DNA from: JAPPLB01 sp965204095
GTDB taxonomy: Bacteria; Acidobacteriota; Terriglobia; Bryobacterales; UBA6623
Assembly: GCA_965204095.1 (NCBI GenBank)
Contig: OZ241991.1
Coordinates: forward strand, 4,898,001-4,962,000
Direction: 5' to 3'
Length of the DNA: 64,000 nucleotides
Both the position numbers and the translations under genes were made by a program. How positions within the stretch are numbered: the stretch's first letter is position 1; every line of letters starts with the position of its first letter. The notes below the pieces were generated by a model. The model made no database searches. It was not told the DNA's origin and was given only the letters and a program-made list of their open reading frames with translations. This document shows positions 19,215-27,836 of this stretch, in pieces.

Positions 19215-20233
19215 TAGTCGGCGGTGGCGGCGTGAACGAGGGGTTTGGGTTCAAGGGCCGGCTGCTTGATGGTCTGTGGGTCGCGCCAGGCATCGAACAC
19301 CGAGATCTTGTGCACGCAGGAGATCGTGCAGCGGGGTGCGCAGGATTTTTTGGTGAGATAGCCCTGCCGGATGTGCTCGATCGTGTACTTGGCGAGCGGA
19401 ATGGCAGGGTAACCGCGTTGCTGAGAGCAATAGTGGACGAGGCCATCCTCACAGATGTAGAGGTATCGGCCGCCCGCTCGACAGCGCCAATCGTTCGGCT
19501 CCCCGGCGGCGATCTTGTTTTGGAAGCCATCGATCCGACTGTAAGAGCGCTTCCCGAGAGCCTTGATCTTGTTGACCACACTGCGTTCGACGTCGCTGAG
19601 AGCCCGAAGCTGACCGGAGCCGTCATGAATGATGCCAACGGTGCTCGTGAAACCCAATTCATGAGCTCGGCTCGAGATGCGGTACGCGTCCTGTGGGTCC
19701 GCGATCCCGGCCCCGATCACCGAGTTGATGTTGACATCGAAAGCCGCGTGCTGAGCGAGTAGCTCCAGCTTTTTGTCGAGCACTTTGAGGCTCTTCTTCG
19801 AGACTTCGTCGGGTTGAACGTTGTCGATGCTGATCTGCAGATATTCGAGTCCGGCTTCGTTGAGCCGTTCGATACGGTCTTCGGTGAGCAGATAGCCATT
19901 GGTGATCAGGCTGGCGATGATGCCGTGCTTTCGAGTGTGACGGATCAGACCGTCCAGTTCCGGATGCATGAGCGGCTCACCGCCACTGATCGTCAAGATG
20001 CTCAAGCGCAGCCGCGCCAGGTTGTCGACGCGTCGGCGAAGCTCATCGAGCGGAACCGGAGCGGAGAAATTGTCGAACTCGTTGCAGTAGGTACAGGCGA
20101 GGTTGCAGCGGCGGATCGGGATCAAATGGGCCAGAACGGGATGATCCGTGTCACTGAGGCCGCGCGCGATCATGTGCAACTCGCGCAGCCGGCGGTGCGC
20201 TGATCCCGCCCTCCGTTGTATTGCTTTCAACAT
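19214..20233 (-). CDS. Radical SAM protein with C-terminal cysteine-rich (SPASM-like) region
   Basis: The 339-residue protein has the radical SAM cluster motif C43-x3-C47-x2-C50 (CNLACTYC), which binds a 4Fe-4S cluster and S-adenosylmethionine. ISGGEPLMHP and ITNGYLL are the next two core motifs. The C-terminal part contains further cysteines (CRAGG, HYCSQQRG, CAPRCTISC) that could hold an auxiliary cluster, as in SPASM/twitch proteins. The substrate is unknown; no partner peptide or pathway gene lies next to it. The ATG at 20233 is chosen over an upstream TTG at 20287 because the upstream extension lacks a ribosome-binding site. The stop codon overlaps the end of repeat A1. Confidence 0.85.
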   Translation of the reverse strand: MLKAIQRRAGSAHRRLRELHMIARGLSDTDHPVLAHLIPIRRCNLACTYCNEFDNFSAPVPLDELRRRVDNLARLRLSILTISGGEPLMHPELDGLIRHTRKHGIIASLITNGYLLTEDRIERLNEAGLEYLQISIDNVQPDEVSKKSLKVLDKKLELLAQHAAFDVNINSVIGAGIADPQDAYRISSRAHELGFTSTVGIIHDGSGQLRALSDVERSVVNKIKALGKRSYSRIDGFQNKIAAGEPNDWRCRAGGRYLYICEDGLVHYCSQQRGYPAIPLAKYTIEHIRQGYLTKKSCAPRCTISCVHKISVFDAWRDPQTIKQPALEPKPLVHAATAD

Positions 20234-20498
20234 TTGTTGATGATGTCGCGTCTGGTTCAGTTCACCATGATCGGCTTGGCGTCGCAAGCGCTTTTAACTG
20301 AACGGCGGATTATCGCACCGAAGAGCAGAACCGGACTGCGGAGCCGACTCTGCGCGCCATCGAACCGATGTTTCGCAAAAAGGGTCAGTATAGCGCTATC
20401 TGGGCGCTTTGCTCCATAGGATGCGGAGCTGCCGGGATGCCGATCTCTGGCGGTTGTTGTCGGGTTGGGCCGCTTCCTCACTTCTCTCTTGAGGAGTA

Positions 20499-20598
20499 GA
20501 CTGCATTTCTCACCACGTGGCGAGACGAAGTGGGTGAGAGGGCCGTCAGGACGAGGCGCAAGCCGGGCGGAGGAAAAAGGCGCGCGCAGGCGTACTTT
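20499..20598 (+). repeat. Family A element, copy A2 (left part only, long subtype)
   Basis: Starts GACTGCATTTCTCACCAC after TA and carries the AAGCCGGGCGGAGGAAAAAG insertion of the long subtype, but breaks off after GGCGTACTT. The right terminal repeat is missing. It lies in the 966-bp gene-free stretch 20234-21199, which is almost wholly repeats. Confidence 0.75.
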
Positions 20599-20639
20599 AC
20601 TGTTCACCAGCCGTTAGTCATTTCTTCTGGAGCAAACTA

Positions 20640-20818
20640 GCCTGCATTTCTCACCACGCGGCGAGGCAAAGTGCGTGAGAGGGCCGTCAGGACGAGGCGC
20701 GAGCTGCTTGGCGCGCGCAGGCGTACTTGAACAGTACGTTGAGCACGGTAAGCAAGCGCAACGAAGTCCTGGCGGTCGTATCGCGTGCTTCGACCGTTGG
20801 GTGGTGAGAAATGCAGGC
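20640..20818 (+). repeat. Family A element, copy A3 (179 bp)
   Basis: Full-length short subtype with perfect 18-bp terminal inverted repeats. The left flank is TA; the right flank is TT. A heptamer array and a second family A right end (A4) follow immediately. Confidence 0.9.
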
Positions 20819-20835
20819 TTGGCCCCCTGCCCATG

Positions 20836-20918
20836 CTTTTCACGAATCACGAGACACGAAACACGAATCACGGCCTTTTCCCGCGTGCTTCGACCGTCGG
20901 GTGGTGAGAAATGCAGGC
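20836..20918 (+). repeat. Heptamer array fused to a family A right end (copy A4)
   Basis: TTTT, then CACGAAT/CACGAGA/CACGAAA-type heptamers in tandem, then CGGCCTTTTC, then at 20882-20918 the right end of family A (CGCGTGCTTCGACCGTCGGG through GCAGGC). The same join recurs at 55748-55829, so it is probably a defined hybrid form and not a random break. Confidence 0.7.
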
Positions 20919-21021
20919 TGGATTCTCTCGTTCAAGACGCGAGGGCCGCCAAAGTTGGTTGACTGGACGTCTGCTTCGCCTCGTGAAGCATGCAGGCTTG
21001 CTCCGTGGAGGGATTGCTTTA

Positions 21022-21200
21022 GCCTGCATTTCTCACCACGTGGCGAGGTGAAGTGCGTGAGAGGGCCGTCAGGACGAGGCGCGAGCCGCTTGGCGCGCGC
21101 AGGCGTACTTGAACAGTACGTTGAGCACGGCAAGCAAGCGCAACGAAGTCCTGGCGGTCGTATCGTGTGCTTCGACCGTCGGGTGGTGAGAAATGCAGGC
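21022..21200 (+). repeat. Family A element, copy A5 (179 bp, near consensus)
   Basis: Perfect 18-bp terminal inverted repeats flanked by TA on both sides. Useful as the reference copy. Its last C and the TA after it (21200-21202) are the stop codon of the HIT-like gene on the opposite strand. Confidence 0.92.
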
Positions 21201-21751
21201 TAGCGGACCAGGACGACTTCGGCGAGGTCACGGTCGAGGTGGACGCAATATCGGCCGTCCAAGGGGTGGACCCAGATGCCTTGCTCCAGGCCGGCATTGG
21301 GGAAGTCGGCGGGATCGTCGAAAAGCTGCCCGTCCGCGTGCTCGATGAGCCTGCTTAGGGGGCCAATGTGGATGTGAGCGTGGCACTGGGTTCGGAAGAA
21401 GTGGCCGTTGGCGGCAAGTCCCCATCGTCCGGGATAAAGTTCCTTGGCTTTCTCGATCGCAGCCTGCCAGTATCGGCTTCGTTCGTCGTCCGACAGCTTT
21501 GATGGGCCTTGGAGGTCTCGGCTATGAGCTTTCGGAAGCGCGAGGTAGCGGTTGGGCTTGTGCGGGTTGATGTCTTTCAGGAAGTAGAACTCCGCGTCCT
21601 CTTCCTCGGCGGTGCGGCAAAGCCCGCACACTCGGCTGGCGAGTGTCTCGGGCCGGGAGTGATCGCACGGGCAATTCACGACCGGCGGGATGCCCACGAG
21701 CACGTATGACCCCAGGCTCAGTACGGCGAACAGGACCAGACCGCGCCTCAC
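21200..21751 (-). CDS. Exported HIT-like protein
   Basis: 183-residue protein with a hydrophobic N-terminal segment (signal peptide or anchor, residues 4-24), then a region with the histidine triad HAHIHIG (His124, 126, 128), the catalytic signature of HIT nucleotide hydrolases/transferases. A CxxC pair (VCGLC, 42-45) occupies the usual position of the zinc/structural cysteines of HIT proteins. Substrate unknown; the predicted export is unusual, since most HIT enzymes are cytoplasmic. It lies just downstream of the dGTPase-like gene on the same strand with 41 bases between. The TAG stop overlaps the end of repeat A5. Confidence 0.7.
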   Translation of the reverse strand: MRRGLVLFAVLSLGSYVLVGIPPVVNCPCDHSRPETLASRVCGLCRTAEEEDAEFYFLKDINPHKPNRYLALPKAHSRDLQGPSKLSDDERSRYWQAAIEKAKELYPGRWGLAANGHFFRTQCHAHIHIGPLSRLIEHADGQLFDDPADFPNAGLEQGIWVHPLDGRYCVHLDRDLAEVVLVR

Positions 21752-21792
21752 TGTTTCAGAATAGCTTGCATCGATTGCAGCGTGACGGCGCT

Positions 21793-22911
21793 TTACGGCG
21801 TCTCCAGGAGCTGTTCGTGGGTTTTGAGGAGAAAGGTGTCGGTCATACCCGCAAGATAGTCGCAGACAGTCCGATGCAGCGGCTCCTCCTCAGCCTGAGC
21901 GCGATAGGCTCCCGGCAACGCGGCAGGTCGTTGCATGAAGAACTCGAACAGCCGGGAAAGCTTGTCGCTGGTGTTATTCTGCTCCGCCGCGAGGCGTGGT
22001 GATTGATATACGTCTCGCCAGAGGACGGCGCGCAATTGTTGAGAGGCTTCGGTCAGTTCTGGGTCCAGACCGGCCAGCCGACGAGGACAGCATCTGACGT
22101 CATCGGCTGATTCGACGCCGGAACGCTTGGAGGCGCCGCGGGTTCCCTCGATCAAGCCCTCGACGAAGGCGTTGTAAAGAGCGCGTAGTGCTTCGTGGAA
22201 GACAATCTTCGGGGAGGCATCAGGGAAGGTTCTTTCGGCTTGTGTGAGGCATCGACCAAAAAAGCTGACCTGCTCACGTACTTGGTCTGTGCTGAGAAGA
22301 CCGGCATCGATGGCGTCGTCGAGATCGGCGCAGTTGTAGGTGATTTCATCGGCCGGGTCTAGGAGTTGAGCTTCCAGCGGCGGCTGCTGATCCAGCAGGT
22401 ACTCCGCGAGATCGGGAAATTCATTGGCAGAGTAGTCGGAGGAGTGCTTGACGATGCCTTCGCGGACTTCGAAGGTCAGGTTCAAACCCCGGAAGTTGGC
22501 ATAACGGTGTTCGAATCGCTCGACAATGCGCAGGGCATGCAGGTTGTGGTCGAATCGGCCGCCGTATTTCCGCATCTGGAAATCAAGGACGGCTTCGCCA
22601 CTGTGACCGAATGGTGGATGCCCGATATCGTGGGTGAGCGCAAGGGCCTCGACAAGCTCTTCATTCAACTCCAGAACCTTGGCGACGGTACGGGTGATTT
22701 GCGAAACCTCGATCGTGTGCGTCAGTCGGTTGCGCAGATGATCGGAGTTCGGAGCCGTGAAGACTTGGGTTTTGTACTGCAGCCGGCGGAAGGCCCTCGA
22801 ATGGAGAACGCGGTCTCGGTCACGCTGATATTCGCCGCGATAAGGGTGCCGCGTCTCGGGATAACGTCGTCCGCGGCTGCGCTCGTTCGGAAACCGCAAG
22901 CGGGCCAGCAT
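21793..22911 (-). CDS. dgt: Deoxyguanosinetriphosphate triphosphohydrolase-like protein
   Basis: HD-domain phosphohydrolase of the dGTPase type, which cleaves dNTPs to deoxynucleoside and tripolyphosphate. The N-terminus RGEYQRDRDRVLHSRAFRRL is family-typical. Metal ligands are visible at H65 (RLTHTIEV) and H94-D95 (THDIGHPPFGH), with a later DPADEITYNCADLDDA segment holding the last Asp. The start is the ATG at 22911, giving 372 residues. The open frame continues upstream to 23073, but that part is translated repeat sequence and lacks homology to the family. Start of the gene lies only 20 bases from the family B element. Confidence 0.9.
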   Translation of the reverse strand: MLARLRFPNERSRGRRYPETRHPYRGEYQRDRDRVLHSRAFRRLQYKTQVFTAPNSDHLRNRLTHTIEVSQITRTVAKVLELNEELVEALALTHDIGHPPFGHSGEAVLDFQMRKYGGRFDHNLHALRIVERFEHRYANFRGLNLTFEVREGIVKHSSDYSANEFPDLAEYLLDQQPPLEAQLLDPADEITYNCADLDDAIDAGLLSTDQVREQVSFFGRCLTQAERTFPDASPKIVFHEALRALYNAFVEGLIEGTRGASKRSGVESADDVRCCPRRLAGLDPELTEASQQLRAVLWRDVYQSPRLAAEQNNTSDKLSRLFEFFMQRPAALPGAYRAQAEEEPLHRTVCDYLAGMTDTFLLKTHEQLLETP

Positions 22912-22930
22912 GAGTGATCCGAGAGGGCTA

Positions 22931-23132
22931 GCTGCCCGTGGTGAAACTCCGCGTAGTGCCGAGAGCGTCCCGCGTAGCGCCGAAAACGGCCCGCGTTGCA
23001 CCGAGAGCGGCGAGGCGCCCGGCTGACAAGGCGCGACGAGGGAGCATATTGGACATATTCGACCGAGGAGCAACGCAGTTCAGCCGGGATGCATCGCCGC
23101 TCGAATGCAGCGAGGGTTTCACCACGGGCTGC
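22931..23132. repeat. Family B element (202 bp, TA-flanked)
   Basis: Bounded by GCTGCCCGTGGTGAAAC and GTTTCACCACGGGCTGC, a 17-bp inverted repeat with one mismatch, with TA on both sides (22929-22930, 23133-23134). The interior contains short direct repeats (GCCGAGAGCG / GCGTAGTGCC types). It lies between dgt and the TPR gene; the right end plus TA forms the TAG stop of the TPR gene. The arrangement mirrors family A, but the sequence differs. Confidence 0.7.
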
Positions 23133-23875
23133 TAGGACTGTGGAGGCATCGTCGGCTCCGTCATCACTCCAAGACGGCTCTCCAAACCGGCGCGCAGGCG
23201 AGCCGCCATCTCGCGGCCGGCTCCATTGCGCTCCTCGATAGACTTGACGAGCTCCAGAGCCTTCTGTTCGTCGGTGGCCAGCAGCGCGTCATAGAGGCCA
23301 AAAAGCTCGATTCGCTCCTTGGGCAACATCTCGGTGGGGTTCTCCACAAGGTGTTCGTAGTGCTTGAGCGCTTCTTCGCTTTGGCCTTCTCTTTGAAGCT
23401 GATCGGCGAGAGCCTTGCGGGCCAGGGCGGAGACTTCGTCGTCAGTATGATCGAGGAATCCCTCAAGCAGCGTCTTGGCCTCTTCCGGATCGCCTTCAGC
23501 CACTTCGTAGAGTGCGAGGTGCAGCCGGGCGATCTCGCCTTCCAACCGGCCGGCAAAGTCCTGGGCAACCTTCTTGAGCGACTCCTTGATCTTCTGCTCT
23601 TTGTCGATGGTTGGCTCGAAAGAGAGACTCTCCGGCTCCGAATCGCGAGGGCCCAAGTCGTAGTAGTTGATCATCGCTTCCTGCAAGGAGACCCTCGCTT
23701 CATTGGCGAGCTCTCTCTGATAGCGATAGAAGCCGACGCCGGCAACAACCAACAGGGCTACCGTCACCACTGCGCCTGTGATCAGCTTGCGGTGTCTCGT
23801 AAACAGGCCGACGGCTTCGGTGACTTCTTCGACGAACCGGTCTTGCTTGAGTTGCTTTCGAGTAAGCCTAGCCAC
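23132..23875 (-). CDS. Membrane-anchored TPR protein (YfgM-like)
   Basis: 247-residue protein with a basic cytoplasmic tail, one membrane span at about residues 31-52 (LITGAVVTVALLVVAGVGF) and an acidic periplasmic alpha-helical domain with TPR-like helical pairs (EGDPEEAKTLLEGFLDH, REGQSEEALKHYEHLVEN). The topology matches YfgM, a SecYEG-associated chaperone helper, but similarity outside the layout is weak, so this is a structural call. The stop codon is formed with the family B repeat end. A good promoter is seen upstream. Confidence 0.65.
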   Translation of the reverse strand: MARLTRKQLKQDRFVEEVTEAVGLFTRHRKLITGAVVTVALLVVAGVGFYRYQRELANEARVSLQEAMINYYDLGPRDSEPESLSFEPTIDKEQKIKESLKKVAQDFAGRLEGEIARLHLALYEVAEGDPEEAKTLLEGFLDHTDDEVSALARKALADQLQREGQSEEALKHYEHLVENPTEMLPKERIELFGLYDALLATDEQKALELVKSIEERNGAGREMAARLRAGLESRLGVMTEPTMPPQS

Positions 23876-23979
23876 AACTGCGCCTGATGAAGGGTCGGGA
23901 GGAACAGGAAGCGGATGGTTGTTTCACGCTCAGGCGAACGTTCATTCGTTCCTCGAAAAACCGCCTGACTATGGGAGTG

Positions 23980-24009
23980 ATACTAGCAATGCGGAGAAAA
24001 CTCTGTCAA
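23980..24009 (-). promoter_or_regulatory. Predicted promoter for the TPR gene
   Basis: On the minus strand, TTGACA (24009-24004) and TAGTAT (23985-23980) are separated by 18 bases. Transcription would start near 23973, about 100 bases before the TPR gene. Confidence 0.5.
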
Positions 24010-24164
24010 ACGACGGGCCGGTTCGAGCACGGACGAGACTCGTCGGCGAGCGCGTTGACCGCACGCCCACAGGCCGGGTCCCACTCCTGGTTGCGGGCTG
24101 ATGGAGTGATTCGTGGAAGGCTGCGGGCATCCGTCCCGAGACAGTGTCGGGGGTTTGAGTCTTG

Positions 24165-24342
24165 GCCTGCATTTCTCACCACGTGGCGAGGCGGAGTGCG
24201 TGAGAGGGCTGTCAGGACGAGGCGCGAGCTGCTTGGCGCGCGCAGGCGTACTTGACAGTACGTTGAGCACGGCAAGCAAGCGCAACGAAGTCCTGGCGGT
24301 CGTATTGCGTGCTCCGGCCGTCATGTGGTGAGAAATGCAGGT
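24165..24342 (+). repeat. Family A element, copy A6 (178 bp)
   Basis: Full length with one fewer base in the centre (CTTGACAG instead of CTTGAACAG) and a variant right arm (GCTCCGGCCGTCATGTGG). The left flank is TG and the right flank TA. A7 shares the variant right arm, so A6 and A7 form a sublineage. It fills much of the divergent gap between the TPR gene and feoA. Confidence 0.88.
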
Positions 24343-24365
24343 TAGGGCCATCCTGGAGCCCTCTC

Positions 24366-24395
24366 TTGACAACTTGGGATGGTGCACAGGATACT
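24366..24395 (+). promoter_or_regulatory. Predicted promoter for feoAB
   Basis: TTGACA at 24366-24371 and GATACT at 24390-24395, 18 bases apart, stand about 48 bases before the feoA start. No clear Fur box was recognised around it. Confidence 0.5.
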
Positions 24396-24442
24396 AAGGC
24401 CCTTTTCAACTATGTTTCAAGTAGTCCCCTCTCTCCCGGCAC

Positions 24443-24703
24443 GTGACACGGAACAGCACCCCCACACTCGCTGAACTCCACGAGGGAGAGGAAGCCTGTC
24501 TGGACCGCATCGATTTGCCGGAGCCGGAGGCCCGGAGGCTGATGGAGCTGGGGTTTCTTCCAGGGACGCGGATCGTCGCAACCCGGTCCTCTCCCTTCGG
24601 CGACCCGCGAGTGTTCCGGGTCGACGGTTCGGAGGTGGCCTTGCGCCGCGAGACGGCGGAGCGGTTGATGGTTCGCGAGTCTTCTGATATCCGAGGTGAA
24701 TGA
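24443..24703 (+). CDS. feoA: FeoA, ferrous iron transport accessory protein
   Basis: 86-residue SH3-like cytoplasmic protein that assists FeoB. Features include LAELHEGEEACLDRI at the start, the MELGFLPGTRI core motif shared by FeoA proteins and a final strand VALRRETAERLMVR. The start is a GTG at 24443. The 3' end overlaps feoB by four bases (ATGA), so the two are coupled. Confidence 0.92.
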   Translation: MTRNSTPTLAELHEGEEACLDRIDLPEPEARRLMELGFLPGTRIVATRSSPFGDPRVFRVDGSEVALRRETAERLMVRESSDIRGE

Positions 24704-26562
24704 GCAAGGTGCCGTCGAGTTCCGCTGTCGTTGCCGCGCCGGCTCCTGAGATATCGAGTGCCTCTCGGACGGTCGCACTGGTGGGGCCGCCGAACTCCGG
24801 GAAGTCAACTCTCTTCAATCGTCTGACCGGGCTGCGGCAGAAAGTGGCCAACTATCCCGGAGTGACGGTCGAGAAGCGCCTCGGCCGGACGAAGCTGCAA
24901 GGTCAGGATGTGCTGCTTGTCGATCTGCCCGGGGTGTATAGCCTCGAGCCGCGTACCGAAGACGAGCAGGTCACGCATGATTTGCTTCGCGGCAGGATGG
25001 ACGATGTTCCCAAGCCCGACGCGGTCGTGTTGATCGTCGACGTTACGAACCTCGGGCGGCAGCTTACGCTGGCGGGGCCGATCTTGAGCTTGGGGCTTCC
25101 GACGTTGGTCGTCCTCAACATGGCGGACGACCTCAAGCGTCGGGGCGGGACGGTGGATGTCGACGCCTTGGCTGAGCAGTTGGGGACACCTGTTGCTCTG
25201 GTCAGCGCACGCACCGGCGAAGGCCTGTCGGCCGTCGGAGAGTTTCTTCAGGGCGCTTTTGGCGTGCCGCGGCCGGTTGAGCTTCCGATCATCTCGAATG
25301 TTCCCAGTTGCCGGCAATGGTCGGCGGAGTTGGGCAAGCGGGCCCGCTACCGGGCTCCGCTGCCCTCGAATTGGACGCGGAGGCTCGATGGCGTGTTCCT
25401 GCATCCGGTCGCGGGGCCGTTGATCTTCGTGATGGTGGTGTTGGCGGTTTTTCAAACCATCTTCCAGGCCGCGGTGCCGCTGATGGACGGTGTCGAGACG
25501 ATGATTGCGGTGTCGGGCGGCTGGCTTCAATCCGCCTTGCCGGAATCGTGGCTCCGGTCCCTCCTGATCGAAGGCATTTGGGGCGGGGTCGGGTCGGTAG
25601 TCGTTTTCCTGCCCCAGATTCTGTTGCTGTTCATCTTTATCGGCGTGCTCGAGGATTCGGGTTATATGGCGCGGGCTGCGTTGATTGCCGACCGCACCAT
25701 GGCCAAGGTGGGGCTGGAAGGTAAATCCTTCATCCCGTTGATCTCGGCGTACGCCTGCGCGATTCCGGCGATTCTGTCCACGAGGACGATTGCGAATCAG
25801 CGCGACCGCATGGCGACCATCCTGATTGCGCCGTTCATGACTTGCTCGGCGCGGCTGCCGGTATACACGCTGGTGATCGCCGCGTTCATACCGGAGGAGC
25901 CTGTGTACGCCAGGACGGCCACGATGATCGGCCTCTACCTGCTGGGCTTTGTGGCCGCGGTGTTGACGGCGGCGGTGTTGAAATCTTCGGTGCTCAAGAG
26001 CGCGAGGACGCCGTTCATGCTGGAGATGCCCTCCTACCGCATGCCGACGCTGCGGTCGATCGGACTGCGGTTGCTCGACCGTGCAAAGATCTTCCTGCGG
26101 CGCGCCGGCACGGTGATCATGGCCACGACGATCGTGCTGTGGTTTCTGGCGAGCGTGCCGCTGCAGAACGGCGAGCCGCCGGAGATCGCAGAGAGCGTGG
26201 CGGGTACGATCGGCCGCACGATGGAGCCGGTCATCGAACCCCTCGGGTTCAACTGGCGCATTGGAATCGGGATCATCACGTCGCTCGCGGCTCGCGAAGT
26301 GATCGTCGGCACGCTGGGAACGATCTATGGCATGGAGGCGGACGAGGGCTCGCTGGAATTGCAAAGCGCGCTGCAGTCGGACCTGACGCTGCCGGGCGCG
26401 ATCGCCCTTTTGATTTACTTCGCGTTCGCGATGCAGTGCATGTCTACCGTGGCCGTGGTGAGGCGGGAGACGGGCGGCTGGAAGTGGGCCATCATCCAGT
26501 TCGCTTATATGACCGCGTTGGGATACGTGTGCGCGTTCGCCGCGTATCGGATCTTGTCGTGA
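24700..26562 (+). CDS. feoB: Ferrous iron transporter FeoB
   Basis: Inner-membrane Fe(II) transporter with a cytoplasmic GTPase domain. G motifs visible: GPPNSGKST at 29-37 (G1), GVTVEKR (G2), DLPG at 75-78 (G3), NMAD at 140-143 (G4). The membrane part has the two Gate-like halves typical of FeoB, with PFMTCSARLPVYTLV and SLAAREVIVGTLGTIYG. At 620 residues it is a compact FeoB. Together with feoA it gives uptake of Fe(II), suggesting life with low-oxygen or reduced-iron phases. Confidence 0.95.
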   Translation: MSKVPSSSAVVAAPAPEISSASRTVALVGPPNSGKSTLFNRLTGLRQKVANYPGVTVEKRLGRTKLQGQDVLLVDLPGVYSLEPRTEDEQVTHDLLRGRMDDVPKPDAVVLIVDVTNLGRQLTLAGPILSLGLPTLVVLNMADDLKRRGGTVDVDALAEQLGTPVALVSARTGEGLSAVGEFLQGAFGVPRPVELPIISNVPSCRQWSAELGKRARYRAPLPSNWTRRLDGVFLHPVAGPLIFVMVVLAVFQTIFQAAVPLMDGVETMIAVSGGWLQSALPESWLRSLLIEGIWGGVGSVVVFLPQILLLFIFIGVLEDSGYMARAALIADRTMAKVGLEGKSFIPLISAYACAIPAILSTRTIANQRDRMATILIAPFMTCSARLPVYTLVIAAFIPEEPVYARTATMIGLYLLGFVAAVLTAAVLKSSVLKSARTPFMLEMPSYRMPTLRSIGLRLLDRAKIFLRRAGTVIMATTIVLWFLASVPLQNGEPPEIAESVAGTIGRTMEPVIEPLGFNWRIGIGIITSLAAREVIVGTLGTIYGMEADEGSLELQSALQSDLTLPGAIALLIYFAFAMQCMSTVAVVRRETGGWKWAIIQFAYMTALGYVCAFAAYRILS

Positions 26563-26596
26563 GGTCGCTGATGGCCTGGAACATCTTCCTGATCAA

Positions 26597-26641
26597 GCGG
26601 CGTTGACACCCGTCCGGATGTTTCCCGATGGTATGATCCGC
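26597..26641 (+). repeat. 45-bp conserved intergenic motif, copy 2
   Basis: 39/45 identical to 18906-18950. It lies between feoB and the signal peptidase gene and ends in TATGATCCGC, 69 bases before the lepB start, so a promoter role for lepB is possible. The TTGACA to TATGAT distance of 23 bases argues against a plain sigma70 promoter. Confidence 0.55.
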
Positions 26642-26709
26642 ACGCGGTCGGAGGAAAAACTCGCCCGGTGCCACCACTACGGAACCTCGCTCGTCAAAAG
26701 GAGGAGAGG

Positions 26710-27462
26710 ATGAACCGGAAGCACAATCAACAACCTGACCGAAAGCCCGCCCGCGAGGGTTGGAGTCGCGTCATTGCGGAGTGGGCCACGGTGCTGGTCG
26801 TCTACCTGTTCGTGTCGACGTGTATCGTGCAGGGCTACGTCATTCCGACGCCCTCGATGGAGAACACGCTTCTTGTCGGCGACCACCTCTGGGTCGACAA
26901 GCTCGCCTACGCACCGTCCGGCGACGGCCTCGGAAGGTTGCTCCCCTATCAGGACGTGAAGCACGGCGACATCATGGTCTTTCGATATCCGCTCAACGTC
27001 GAAGAGACGTATATCAAGCGGGCCATCGGCCTGCCGGGGGACCGGATTCGTATCGAGAACAAACAGTTGATACGTAACGGCGCAGCGGTGGATGAACCCT
27101 ACAAGGTGCACAAAACGGATTACCTGGCGCCCCTCCGGGACAACTTTCCGGCTCCCCCGCACGAAGCGTTGCGGGAGGAGGCCGTCACGATGCTGCGGAA
27201 GCATGTCCGGAAAGGTGAGCTGGTTGTGCCGCCCGGACAGTATTTCGTGATGGGCGACAACCGGGATCTTTCCGACGACAGCCGCTTCTGGGGCTTCGTG
27301 CCGCGAGAGAACATCATCGGCAAGCCTTGGTTGATTTACTGGTCCTACGACGCCCCTACGGAGCGGCTGCTCGATTTCAGCCTCGAGCATTTCGCGGACC
27401 TGGCCACGCACTTCTTCGACAAGACCCGCTGGAAACGCAGCTTCCGGGTCGTGCGGCCCTGA
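26710..27462 (+). CDS. lepB: Signal peptidase I
   Basis: Membrane-bound serine protease of the S26 family that removes signal peptides from secreted proteins. The ATG at 26710 follows AGGAGGAGAGG. The 250-residue protein has one N-terminal membrane span (about 25-42). The catalytic Ser is Ser49 in TPSMENT and the general base Lys is Lys103 in YIKRAIGLPGDRI. Box E reads GDNRDLSDDSRFWGFVP. The family assignment is firm. Confidence 0.95.
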   Translation: MNRKHNQQPDRKPAREGWSRVIAEWATVLVVYLFVSTCIVQGYVIPTPSMENTLLVGDHLWVDKLAYAPSGDGLGRLLPYQDVKHGDIMVFRYPLNVEETYIKRAIGLPGDRIRIENKQLIRNGAAVDEPYKVHKTDYLAPLRDNFPAPPHEALREEAVTMLRKHVRKGELVVPPGQYFVMGDNRDLSDDSRFWGFVPRENIIGKPWLIYWSYDAPTERLLDFSLEHFADLATHFFDKTRWKRSFRVVRP

Positions 27463-27636
27463 AGGCGCACCTGGGGAAAGGCTGACGATCCATGGCGCTC
27501 TGCGGCCTGACCCTGCAATCAAGCCAAGCGGTATGGTTCGTCGGTGGCATGGCTAAAGGGAACCGGATGAAGTCGGGGCTCGTCTCTTGTCTTGAGGCAT
27601 AATTGGGGTAGCATGCTTGGGCAGGCACTCCCGTTA

Positions 27637-27814
27637 GCCTGCATTTCTCACCACGTGGCGAGGCGGAGTGGGTGAGAGGGCCGTCAGGACGAGGCGCGAG
27701 CTGCTTGGCGCGCGCAGGCGTACTTGACAGTACGTTGAGCACGGCAAGCAAGCGCAACGAAGTCCTGGCGGTCGTATCGCGTGCTCCGGCCGTCATGTGG
27801 TGAGAAATGCAGGT
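27637..27814 (+). repeat. Family A element, copy A7 (178 bp)
   Basis: Full length, TA-flanked on both sides, with the same right-arm variant as A6. It occupies most of the 374-bp gap between lepB and the large VWFA gene and ends 22 bases before that gene's start, so it may influence its 5' untranslated region. Confidence 0.9.
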
Positions 27815-27836
27815 TAGCCCTTTCCAGCGGGGATCT

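Noticed and set aside
22912..23073. N-terminal extension of the dGTPase frame
   Set aside because: The extension is translated from the family B repeat and contains repeated SALRG-type words; the family begins at the ATG at 22911.
24805..26364. 519-residue minus-strand frame opposite feoB
   Set aside because: Arg/His/Gln-rich shadow of a well-supported FeoB gene.
26603..26637. Ordinary sigma70 promoter before lepB (TTGACA ... TATGAT)
   Set aside because: The spacer is 23 bases, too long for normal recognition, and the stretch is a repeat motif also found where no gene follows.
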